A stretch of 64,000 bases of DNA from JANPLN01 sp043757265 (GTDB lineage Bacteria; Bdellovibrionota; Bdellovibrionia; Bdellovibrionales; JAGQZY01). Under the pieces are notes generated by a model. That model was given only the letters and a program-made list of their open reading frames with translations, was not told the DNA's origin and made no database searches. The stretch spans positions 1-64,000 of the forward strand of contig JAYUQP010000067.1 of NCBI GenBank assembly GCA_043757265.1, in the 5' to 3' direction. The position numbers were made by a program, and so were the translations under genes. Below, one piece after another: positions 1 through 7,872 of the stretch; within the stretch, counting starts at the first letter, position 1, and each line of letters starts with the position of its first letter.

Positions 1-189
1 CTGAAGATCCTGCAAAGATGTGGCTATTTGAACTCCAAATACGCTCTCAAGTGGATCTATAACCAACCTGATTGACCCACAAAAAGAAGAAAGAGGGAAG
101 AAACTGTTGAATCTTCAACTACTATGCCTAAAGACTAAACAGCAGGAGCCGCACGTAGTGCCTTTAATAGATATGAAAAACTAAATGCT
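1..189. other. AT-rich window edge, no supported gene
   Basis: No complete gene is visible here. Two reading frames are open to the left window edge. One would end at 73-75 and one at 57-59, and either could be the tail of a gene that starts outside the window. Both tails are too short (under 25 codons) to recognise. The rest is AT-rich and leads into the promoter of the gene at 245. Confidence 0.4.
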
Positions 190-206
190 TTGGCACAAGT
201 ACTGCA
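190..206 (+). promoter_or_regulatory. Predicted sigma-54 (RpoN) promoter
   Basis: The 17 bases match the -24/-12 consensus YTGGCACGRNNNTTGCW at all but two informative positions. GG is at 192-193 and GC at 204-205, with the obligatory spacing. Transcription would start near 217-219, and the gene at 245 follows with a strong GGGAGG ribosome binding site at 235-240. RpoN promoters need an AAA+ activator; none is encoded in this window. The match is seen directly; use of the site is inferred. Confidence 0.7.
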
Positions 207-244
207 TATTATATATTCGTAACATTTATTGATCGGGAGGTCAT

Positions 245-772
245 ATGTCTTTTTCTAAAAAAACTTTGAACTGCATACTTTGCGCATCTTTGTTGTTTGT
301 AAGTACAACAACTTTTGCAGGTGAATTAGCTAATCAATTACTCGCATCAGAAGTAGTTATGTTTACCGGCTTATTTCTAGCGCGTGATGCAGGCGATACA
401 CAATTTAATATTATAAACAATGCTGTGGAGACAAATCAACCATTCTCGAATGAGATCAGCAACAAACTTGTTGGATCTACAGCTCGTTACGAACAAATTA
501 TAGATGGACAAAAAGTAAGTATTAATCAACGATTGAATACGATCGAAGACGTTCGAATTTTTGATCAAAGACGACTTGAAGCTATGCGACTCAGTCGCAT
601 AGACCGACTTAAAGTAACTACACGGCGAATGAGAATTAATGGAGCAGTTGGCACCGTTATGGTCGTAGGTGGAATGCTGGCGTTCGGGGGATTGTTACTT
701 AGTCCTGCATCTGCTGGTGAATCCAACGCGAACAGTGAACTTCCATTTGAAGAAGTACAGGTACAACAGTAA
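245..772 (+). CDS. Exported protein of unknown function, sigma-54 promoter upstream
   Basis: This 175-residue protein has an N-terminal signal peptide (about residues 1-25, ending near TTTFAG). A polar middle part is rich in Arg/Lys between residues 103 and 130. A glycine-rich hydrophobic segment follows at about 132-154, with a short acidic tail. It therefore looks anchored in or attached to the membrane from the periplasmic side. I do not recognise a family. The ATG is preceded by GGGAGG with four bases between, so the start is firm. It converges on the minus-strand gene 828-2204, which also combines a signal peptide and a late Gly/Ala-rich hydrophobic stretch; the two could be functionally linked but share no obvious similarity. 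Confidence 0.7.
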   Translation: MSFSKKTLNCILCASLLFVSTTTFAGELANQLLASEVVMFTGLFLARDAGDTQFNIINNAVETNQPFSNEISNKLVGSTARYEQIIDGQKVSINQRLNTIEDVRIFDQRRLEAMRLSRIDRLKVTTRRMRINGAVGTVMVVGGMLAFGGLLLSPASAGESNANSELPFEEVQVQQ

Positions 773-827
773 ATAAAACAATACTCGCCTCAGAATTATT
801 TGAGGAAGATTAAAGGCTCATATAATA

Positions 828-2204
828 TTAAGGGCCTCTTCTTAAAGGTAACAAACGCCTCAGTTGACCTGTCGTCCCAGCTCCGATTCCGCTAACAGGA
901 ATCATGACGAGATCTGTAATCAGCTGAGTTCTTGCCGCATCGACAGTGTCTTGATCTGCTCTTAATGAGCCGTCGTTCAGTGGCGCTGCATAGGCTGCTT
1001 GCTGTTGAGATTTATAATCAGTGTAAGAGGAAATCGCAAAAGCAGACCCCACTCCAATCCCTATGGCAACACCGGCGAGTGGTGGCGCTAATAAACAGAC
1101 GGCAAGTAAAGGTGCCATCATGAGAGCTCCCCGCAAGTCTCTTTTATCACGAGCCCCTTGAGCGGTTGTCGCAACTGCACAAAAATCGGGTCTATCCATT
1201 AAAACTTCTTCTACAATGCTCTGATAATCTAAAAGATTTAAAGTATCGTTTGTAAATCGCTGCCCTGTAGTATTTCTTAAATTTTCACCTTGTTCTTTAA
1301 TGATATTCAATTCATTTTCCGCATTTATTTTAATACGATTTGCGGCAGCAACGACCTCTGTTACGCTGGGATTATCTGAACTCAAATAGTTTATGATAGG
1401 ATACTGAGACAAAATTCCACGATACACGTTCAAATGTTGATTTCTCACACGAGTCATTTGACGATTCAACTCAGATTGTAAAACACGATAGCGGTTTTCG
1501 CCATCACTCACATTCATGGGGTTTGAGTAAACTTGTCCCTCTACGGCCAATCGATCATATGGTTTTAAAAGTGACTGGAACTGCTGTTCTGTAAGATGAT
1601 GTACAGATTTAAAACTTTCTTTATAACGACTTAAATAATCTTGTGCAGCTTGAGTTTCTGTCGCATTTAAAGAATTCCATGGAATAGCTTTAAATCCATA
1701 AGCATCTAAGGATGTGTTCGGTGTAAATGAATCGTAAAATCCTGGACTGGAATCAGCTAAAGCCAAATTCATTCTTGCGAGACGTATTTGGTAGGCTAAA
1801 GACTCTGGAAGATTACTCGCTGGTGGTGGCGGAAATTGAGCTGGATTGATCCAACTTCTTGTCTCTTGGCAATCCTGCGTTCGAGCCTCTGTTCTTGGAA
1901 TTCTAAAGCATCTAATAATATCATTTGTTAGATCTAAATTGCTTTGCGCTCTCGCTTGGATGCGTTTTTGTAATTCTACAAAAAAATCTTTTGTTTGGTT
2001 TCCCGATTGATCTTCGGTTGGAACGCGTCTCGAAATCCAGCTGGTCTGAACTTGTCCTGTTAAATTTATTCTCGGTCCGGCACAGGCATAATAAGGCGAT
2101 GGACGTGCTCCATAAGTTTCACCGTTATTATTATTCGTAATCTCTGTTGTGTCATGATTCGCGTCTGCAAAAAGAAAATAAATGAAAAATAAACCAATCA
2201 ACAT
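828..2204 (-). CDS. Large exported protein of unknown function
   Basis: The protein has 458 residues and starts with a short hydrophobic signal segment (about residues 1-15). A low-complexity NNNN stretch follows near residue 24. The body is mostly helical and polar with several Cys residues. A Gly/Ala/Leu-rich hydrophobic region of about 35 residues lies near residues 355-390, and the C-terminus is basic. No family is recognised. The start has no ribosome binding site. Instead a TTCACA-N17-GATAAA promoter ends five bases before the ATG, which points to a leaderless message. It is AT-rich like the convergent neighbour at 245. Confidence 0.65.
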   Translation of the reverse strand: MLIGLFFIYFLFADANHDTTEITNNNNGETYGARPSPYYACAGPRINLTGQVQTSWISRRVPTEDQSGNQTKDFFVELQKRIQARAQSNLDLTNDIIRCFRIPRTEARTQDCQETRSWINPAQFPPPPASNLPESLAYQIRLARMNLALADSSPGFYDSFTPNTSLDAYGFKAIPWNSLNATETQAAQDYLSRYKESFKSVHHLTEQQFQSLLKPYDRLAVEGQVYSNPMNVSDGENRYRVLQSELNRQMTRVRNQHLNVYRGILSQYPIINYLSSDNPSVTEVVAAANRIKINAENELNIIKEQGENLRNTTGQRFTNDTLNLLDYQSIVEEVLMDRPDFCAVATTAQGARDKRDLRGALMMAPLLAVCLLAPPLAGVAIGIGVGSAFAISSYTDYKSQQQAAYAAPLNDGSLRADQDTVDAARTQLITDLVMIPVSGIGAGTTGQLRRLLPLRRGP

Positions 2205-2209
2205 ACCTA

Positions 2210-2238
2210 TTTATCGGTTTATTATGGCTTATTGTGAA
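2210..2238 (-). promoter_or_regulatory. Sigma-70-type promoter placed for a leaderless start
   Basis: On the minus strand the -35 box reads TTCACA (2238-2233), the spacer is 17 bases and the -10 box reads GATAAA (2215-2210). Only five bases separate the -10 box from the ATG at 2204, so transcription would start at or beside the start codon. No Shine-Dalgarno-like sequence is present. Confidence 0.5.
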
Positions 2239-2795
2239 TAGTATTTTAACTGCTAGATTTTTAGCTAGCTGGACGGTAACAAATTCATTTAACCTATTTG
2301 TTGGCTAACTGCTTCGGAAGTTACTGAACAAAAGGAAACCAATCCACAACACCAAGCGACGAAAACTGAGCTGGCTTCATGCCCGAATTGCGAGGTTAGG
2401 CTAAAAACCTAGTCTTTCTGATAAATTGAGCCTGTGGGTGTTGTCGATATACCATTTTAGAACTGAATATTGACCCATCAAAATGGGTAGCAGCCTGACC
2501 AACAAAGCGGGCTTTGCCACCAGCAGAGCCTTTAACGGTGACTTGGACGATGCCACAGCTCAGATGACGGAGCCCTTTGTTAGAAGGATTAAGTTTTATC
2601 GCGACATTTGGCGGATCCACTTCACTGAAATCACATAAATATTATACCGTCGCTTGTTTGAATAGTTGAAATTTTAGAAACTTCACCGCGTCGTTTGAAT
2701 TTCATTTGAAATTGATTCCGAAAAAGTGGATCGTCTCGACACCATAGAATTGACCCGCGGAAAAAATCCACCCCATAAACTATTTGGAGACTTGC
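2239..2795. other. Intergenic region of about 560 bp with one doubtful ORF
   Basis: This is the gap between two divergently oriented genes. A minus-strand open frame (2396-2620, 74 codons) would encode a basic peptide that I do not recognise. It lacks a convincing ribosome binding site and could be a degenerate gene or mobile-element remnant. Near 2750-2755 a TTGACC box could serve the S9 peptidase gene downstream, but its -10 partner is weak. Confidence 0.35.
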
Positions 2796-4790
2796 ATGAT
2801 TAAAATCATCACCAGTTTGCTATTATTAATTGCCGGCGCTTTCGCCCTTGATACCGCGCCGGAAGACTTCATTAAAAATTCTTCGGCTTCGGTCGAAGCA
2901 AAAGTGAACGAGCTCGTCAAATCTCGATACGCCGAGCTTGTTAACAAAACACCTCCGAGGTCGATCTCCTTCAGTCAGGGAGAAATTTATATTGCCGACA
3001 AAAAGTTGAATTGGCGGGATATTGAGGGCAAGGTTACGGTGCTTGTCGACGGGTCGACATTGGAACTGGGATACTCCATCGACGGTTTTGTGATTAGCCC
3101 AGACAACTTAAAGGTGGCCTACTACATATCTTACCGGGGCCAGGATTTATGGAAGTGGAATGTGGTTGCGATCAGCACCAATCCGCAGATCTGGCTCAAC
3201 GATCCGGCACAGACCCGGATGCAAAATTTCGATTGGAACACAAGCTCGAGCGGTTTTTATTACAGCTACTTTCATTCGAAGGAGGATGTCGCGGCTGGTA
3301 AGCAACCGATCACTGAAGTGCGGTACCGTGATGTTTTCGGCCAAGACGTTTTGGTCTTCGATCACGGATTGGCCGAAAACTTTGGACTGTATGACATTGA
3401 CGGCGGCCACACGCTGGCCGCTTATCGTCTTCTCAATCCCGGTGTCGGTATTAAAACGACTTTTTCGCTTTACAAAGGCGTCAAACAGCAAGACGGAACT
3501 TATCTATGGGAAGTCGCTTATCCTCGCAATCAGTTCGTCGGAATCGCGCTCGGCGTTTACGATCAAAAAGTCTTCGCTTTGACGAGCCAGTTCGGTGACA
3601 CCTACGGCGTGGTTGCCGTTGATATCAAAAACAACAACCGCGTGATGGAGATTGTCCCCGCGCGGCCCAATCAAGTTTTGCACACCGCCACCTTGGCCGG
3701 CAATCAGTTGGTTCTCCAATATCACTCGATTCCTGAACAGAACGTTTCGCTTGTGATTCGAAGTCTTTCGGATCAGTCTGAAAAGACAATTTCGATGAGC
3801 GGGCTTGGACTGACGAGTTATGGTGACTTGGAAAGATTTAAATTTGCTCCGGGCGCGACGACGTCGACAGCGGCCTATGCCGACGTGTTTTTAGGCAATC
3901 AGGAGTTAAAACTTGATCTCGCAGCTGGAAATGTCGAAGTTCTTCCGAACCTGGCTACCATGAATTTTGACTCACAACAAATGGAACAACGATTGATTAG
4001 CTTCACGGCAAGCGACGGACGAGAGATTACGGGTCGGCTCTACACTCGGAAGGACAATGAGCCCAAGTTCGTTTATATCCGGCATTATGGCTGGATCTCG
4101 ATAAAAAATTCGCCGGAAGTTCGGGAGGTGCTCATGGCGATTGATCTGGGCGGCGCCTATTTTACCGTCGATTTGCCCGGTGGTGGAGAGCGCGGCGCTA
4201 CGTGGTACCGTGACGGAGCTTCCAATCGTTTGCAAAGTATGAAATACATCGCCGAAGCGAGTGAGCATCTCCAAAATTTACTTTTGGTGGGACCGGAAAA
4301 GATTGTTTTAATGGGCCGATCCTGGGGCGGATTGACATCGCTCTTGATGGCCTCTTACTTCCCGCAACATTTTGGCATGATCAACTCCGTGGTTCCCATC
4401 ATTGATGTTCGCGATATGTTCGCGAATGGTTGGTTTGGGCGGATCGCGCATTCGGATTTGGACCCGAAAATCGACAGACATGGAAATTACGTCCTCGATG
4501 GGGAGTTCAACAACTATGTCAGCCGACTCAACCCCGCCGAGCAGATCGATCAAATCCCGTCTTCCGTTCGACTCAATCTTTTTACCAGCGGATTAGATGA
4601 TCGGGTTGACGGAGATTCGTCGATCGAATCGAACTATGCCTACACGCTTTCACAAAAACTTGGAGATGAGCGGTTTGATTACCACCGCATTGTCGAAGGG
4701 AACCACGCCGCCCGCTATTACCAGATTCTGATTTTTTCATTGATCGCGGAGCAGTACGGGATCGACTATCAACCTCTGACTGTCCACTGA
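2796..4790 (+). CDS. Secreted S9-family prolyl oligopeptidase-like serine peptidase
   Basis: The protein has 664 residues and starts with a signal peptide (MIKIITSLLLLIAGAFA). The first two thirds look like the beta-propeller of prolyl oligopeptidases, including the SPDNLKVAYYISYRG segment. The C-terminal third is an alpha/beta hydrolase. The nucleophile elbow GRSWGG places the catalytic Ser at residue 509, the Asp is in GLDDRVD (601/602), and the His is in EGNHAAR (637). Substrates of the family are short proline-containing peptides; the cellular target is unknown. I chose the ATG at 2796 because GGAG lies at 2786-2789; an in-frame TTG at 2784 would overlap that site. The gene looks richer in GC than its AT-rich flanks, a possible sign of transfer. 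Confidence 0.85.
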   Translation: MIKIITSLLLLIAGAFALDTAPEDFIKNSSASVEAKVNELVKSRYAELVNKTPPRSISFSQGEIYIADKKLNWRDIEGKVTVLVDGSTLELGYSIDGFVISPDNLKVAYYISYRGQDLWKWNVVAISTNPQIWLNDPAQTRMQNFDWNTSSSGFYYSYFHSKEDVAAGKQPITEVRYRDVFGQDVLVFDHGLAENFGLYDIDGGHTLAAYRLLNPGVGIKTTFSLYKGVKQQDGTYLWEVAYPRNQFVGIALGVYDQKVFALTSQFGDTYGVVAVDIKNNNRVMEIVPARPNQVLHTATLAGNQLVLQYHSIPEQNVSLVIRSLSDQSEKTISMSGLGLTSYGDLERFKFAPGATTSTAAYADVFLGNQELKLDLAAGNVEVLPNLATMNFDSQQMEQRLISFTASDGREITGRLYTRKDNEPKFVYIRHYGWISIKNSPEVREVLMAIDLGGAYFTVDLPGGGERGATWYRDGASNRLQSMKYIAEASEHLQNLLLVGPEKIVLMGRSWGGLTSLLMASYFPQHFGMINSVVPIIDVRDMFANGWFGRIAHSDLDPKIDRHGNYVLDGEFNNYVSRLNPAEQIDQIPSSVRLNLFTSGLDDRVDGDSSIESNYAYTLSQKLGDERFDYHRIVEGNHAARYYQILIFSLIAEQYGIDYQPLTVH

Positions 4791-5118
4791 CGGTGATTTG
4801 ATTGGAACTGGCGCGACATAATCCCCTCAGCGGAATTGTCGCGCCGGGAAATCAATTGGGATGGCTCCACTTATTGGATGGGAGTGTGTTCATGGATGCC
4901 AGCGCATCGAATTTGATTGAGGCCCTCGATGTATATCTAAACGATCCCTATCCATCAGAAAACAATCATTCGTCAAATTATTCAAACCAGTGACATTTAA
5001 ATGGCTCTACGCCAAAGACTGGGGCAGTCAAACTTTTGCTAGCCACAATAGGCTTTTTTTTGAGACCGGCTCTAGTCTTTTTTCCATGTCCTGTGGCGTA
5101 CGATTGGAAGTCTCCGAA
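4791..5118. other. Intergenic region, no convincing gene
   Basis: Short plus-strand frames exist (4802-4993 from a TTG codon, and 4990-5196). Neither has a ribosome binding site or recognisable product, and the second runs into the minus-strand gene. I see no terminator hairpin with a T tract and no repeat. Confidence 0.4.
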
Positions 5119-6225
5119 TTATTGAACTTCGTTGTAATCCTTGGTCATCACTGTTTCTCTCTCGACGACGGTTATTTTTTTAATAATTTTTGCTGAAATA
5201 GTACCTAAATAAAAATGCTCTACCCCTGGGGCATCGATATAAAATGTTTGCCCGTTAGACTCAAACTGAGCATGGCCAAAATTTTTAGTTATATCATTCG
5301 CAGGAACTGTTTCGAGGATAGGTATTTCCAATTCAAAAAGTGCAATATCACCACGCCCAAATGTTTTAGCCGCAAAAAGTGCAACATAATCAAAAGATGA
5401 TATAGATTGACTGAAACGCCCCTCCCCAGCTTCCAGAATACGTTTATACATGTCATGTTGCGGACCCAGTTCAAGAAACCATGCCCACTCTCTCATTTCT
5501 GATTCCAGTCTTGATTGCGCCATTCCGGGAGCTGGGTGTACAGGAAAGACTTCGGCTTGGTATGGCAGAAACGAAAGGGTTCTAGGGGTAAGTCCACCTT
5601 CGATGTACTCATTAAGGCGCAACGGATATAAAGGCATTCCACGATCTATTTCTGAATATGAATCAGGTTCCGAAAAAGTGACCGCTCTGTAAAAAGTCGC
5701 CACTCCTAATTCCATAGAAAATGCAGCTCGCAATTCCATGATGCTGACTTCGGGGTGAGAACTAACATAAGGTACTGCAAATCTTATAAATTCCTGTGCT
5801 CTGACTACGATGCTAATATCTAGGGCCAACGGAGCCAGACGCTCTGGAAGAGACGCCAACAGGGTTTCGACTTGAGTGGGATATTGTTTCCCATACCAAC
5901 TTGTTAGCAATTCTCGAAAAGATTCAGGATTGTTAAAAATCTCAGTCCAAAAATCGTGATCTCTAAAAATTCCATTTTTCCGCCAAAGACCAACGAGCAT
6001 CGCAGGTCGAAAGGAAATAGAACTCCGACCATGGACAATGAGCCATTTCTGCACGTGTGCAACTGCAGCTTTAGCAGCCTCCTCCAGCTCTAGGGCCGTA
6101 GGAGCAATATTGATCTGATCTGAAACACTTCTCTCACTAAAAATATTCAGACACTGATTAGAAAATGCCGTGCTCACATCGACAATGATGAAATAAATTA
6201 AAATTAAACGAGAAAAATGTTTCAT
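5119..6225 (-). CDS. Exported protein of unknown function
   Basis: The protein has 368 residues with a clear signal peptide (MKHFSRLILIYFIIVDVSTAFS). The mature part is soluble and contains no membrane segment, and I do not recognise a family. It has a Trp-rich stretch around WAWFLELGPQHDMY. The C-terminal part (FELEIPILETVPANDITKNFG and beyond) alternates hydrophobic and polar residues, consistent with a beta fold. I prefer the ATG at 6225 over an in-frame TTG four codons upstream because the signal peptide begins there. It stands alone; the next gene on the same strand starts more than 180 bp upstream. Confidence 0.65.
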   Translation of the reverse strand: MKHFSRLILIYFIIVDVSTAFSNQCLNIFSERSVSDQINIAPTALELEEAAKAAVAHVQKWLIVHGRSSISFRPAMLVGLWRKNGIFRDHDFWTEIFNNPESFRELLTSWYGKQYPTQVETLLASLPERLAPLALDISIVVRAQEFIRFAVPYVSSHPEVSIMELRAAFSMELGVATFYRAVTFSEPDSYSEIDRGMPLYPLRLNEYIEGGLTPRTLSFLPYQAEVFPVHPAPGMAQSRLESEMREWAWFLELGPQHDMYKRILEAGEGRFSQSISSFDYVALFAAKTFGRGDIALFELEIPILETVPANDITKNFGHAQFESNGQTFYIDAPGVEHFYLGTISAKIIKKITVVERETVMTKDYNEVQ

Positions 6226-6413
6226 GAATACATCCAATTTTTAAGATCTCGATGCGACACACCTGGCAAACCGTTCTAGCGAACCTAAACGATGGATGTG
6301 TGGAGGTAAAGTAAAGGTCGCAGAGTACAAAAAAATTACAGCGTGCGAAAGTAACCACGTTAACATCAGTGAGTTAAAAATGGGTTGATAAATACGTGCA
6401 TTTTTTTGTAAAT

Positions 6414-7184
6414 TTAATACTTCTTGTGTTGGGGCGTAAAAGGAAGTGTTATGATACGTTTCAGCGACAGTTCACTTCGCACTCGCTCAATTCCGAATCG
6501 CGTGGTCATATCCGAAGTATTCTCTTTATATGTTCCGCCGAGTCGGTCCCAAAATGAAAAAACTGTGGCAAAGTTCGAGTTTTGTAACCGCTCTTCGACG
6601 TCATGATGTTTACGATGCATAGACGGCGTTACAAATATCCACTGCACATAACGTTCGACCGTTGCTGGGAGTTTAATGTTTGCGTGTTGGAAGAGATTGC
6701 AGCCCTGGAAAAGAATTTCAAACAGAAGTACTGCCGAAAATGGAAATCCTAAAAGAGAGATGAGAGAAAGTCTTAAGCCAGCGGATATCAGAGTTTCCAA
6801 AACGTGAAAGCGAAAGGCTGTAGATGCTTCCAGATGAATTTCGCTATGATGAGGTTCATGCAACCTCCACAGATGGGGGACTTTATGAAAAAATCTGTGC
6901 CCTACATAGCTTGTAAGATCCAAAAATAGAAAAGTATAAATGCAGTTAAAAAAACTCGCAGGAGTTTTCATATCTAAAATAAAAACGCGAGAAAACATAT
7001 AAAGAAGTAAAAGCCCAAACGCTCCACTTAGTAGTCCTAGGAAAAGATTCTTTATTGTCGAAGTTCGCGGATGTGCGGCAAACGGAAAGGCGCGCTCAGC
7101 ACCATAGAAAACCGAAAATAAAACAATCAAGCAAAGTGCTTTATAAGGCATTTGTTTTCTCAAGCGTTTGATTCTTTTCGGCAT
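6414..7184 (-). CDS. Membrane-bound fatty acid hydroxylase / sterol desaturase family protein
   Basis: The protein has 256 residues and four to five hydrophobic segments. It carries the His clusters that bind the di-iron centre in this family: GHRFFH, HEPHH and MHRKHH, plus a single His in FRFH and QHAN. Members hydroxylate or desaturate lipids at the cytoplasmic face of the membrane; this one's substrate cannot be read from sequence. It overlaps the preceding gene (7141-7872) on the same strand, so the two are probably co-transcribed. Two starts are possible: ATG at 7184, which gives a strongly basic N-terminus, or ATG at 7151, which overlaps the upstream gene by only 11 bp. Neither has a strong ribosome binding site. 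Confidence 0.8.
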   Translation of the reverse strand: MPKRIKRLRKQMPYKALCLIVLFSVFYGAERAFPFAAHPRTSTIKNLFLGLLSGAFGLLLLYMFSRVFILDMKTPASFFNCIYTFLFLDLTSYVGHRFFHKVPHLWRLHEPHHSEIHLEASTAFRFHVLETLISAGLRLSLISLLGFPFSAVLLFEILFQGCNLFQHANIKLPATVERYVQWIFVTPSMHRKHHDVEERLQNSNFATVFSFWDRLGGTYKENTSDMTTRFGIERVRSELSLKRIITLPFTPQHKKY

Positions 7185-7872
7185 ATAACAAGATCTCGAT
7201 TTTTTTGATCCTTGTCACATACTTTGCTTTGGCATCGTCGCCATCAATACTGATCCAAATGCCTGCCACGCGTTTGGGGCTCTCAAACTTTTTAATCATC
7301 ATGATCTTTGATGTGTTGGATTTCGCCATTTCGAAGCTGCCAGATTTTGCACTCGCACCTTCGAATTTCCCCACGACGACATTCTCCTCGTGGATTAGGT
7401 CGCTTTTGATATGCTGCCGCTTCTTTCCAAGAAGATCAGCGCGTTGGGTGACATTGTAAAAGTAGATTTTATCAAGGCCGGAGTTTTTTGGGGCCATCGA
7501 AAAGAACGTTTTTACCCATTGGGGCGCAAACAGCGCCGTCATACCTTCTAGTTTTCTATTGCCTTCGACAATCACTCCGAAACGGAACGCGCTGTCCTCT
7601 TCAAAAATTTTCCAAACATCCCCTTTGGGCTCGATGATTTGCCCATCAACCTCAATTTCAGCACGAATTTCGGAGATCGTTTTTATTCCATTAAAACTGT
7701 AAATCAAGGGACTTGCCGAGTCGTGCACTTTGATTTCAATACCCGTCTGGCTGAAGGCAACTGCATTGGGCCTGATATTTCTAAACTTCAACTCCTTCCA
7801 GTCCTTGACGGAGTCTAGAGGGATAACCAGTGTAGCGAACAACAATATCGAGGACGTATTCTTTGTTATCAA
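7141..7872 (-). CDS. Exported protein of unknown function in an oxidoreductase operon
   Basis: The protein has 243 residues, a signal-peptide-like start (ITKNTSSILLFATLVIPLDS) and a predominantly beta-strand, polar mature part with no Cys. I do not recognise the family. The start is a TTG at 7872-7870 with GGAGG at 7882-7878, five bases upstream. The TTG overlaps the TGA of the upstream gene (TTGA), a translational-coupling arrangement. The upstream ATG at 7917 would destroy the signal peptide and ignores this ribosome binding site. It lies between the VTT-oxidoreductase fusion and the fatty acid hydroxylase, so the three form one operon. Confidence 0.65.
   Translation of the reverse strand: MITKNTSSILLFATLVIPLDSVKDWKELKFRNIRPNAVAFSQTGIEIKVHDSASPLIYSFNGIKTISEIRAEIEVDGQIIEPKGDVWKIFEEDSAFRFGVIVEGNRKLEGMTALFAPQWVKTFFSMAPKNSGLDKIYFYNVTQRADLLGKKRQHIKSDLIHEENVVVGKFEGASAKSGSFEMAKSNTSKIMMIKKFESPKRVAGIWISIDGDDAKAKYVTRIKKIEILLYAEKNQTLEKTNAL

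Noticed and set aside
2396..2620. Minus-strand frame of 74 codons in the 2239-2795 gap
   Set aside because: There is no ribosome binding site, no recognisable domain and it is isolated; it may be a remnant but cannot be supported as a gene.
4802..4993. 63-codon frame with a TTG start after the S9 peptidase
   Set aside because: No ribosome binding site and no recognisable features.
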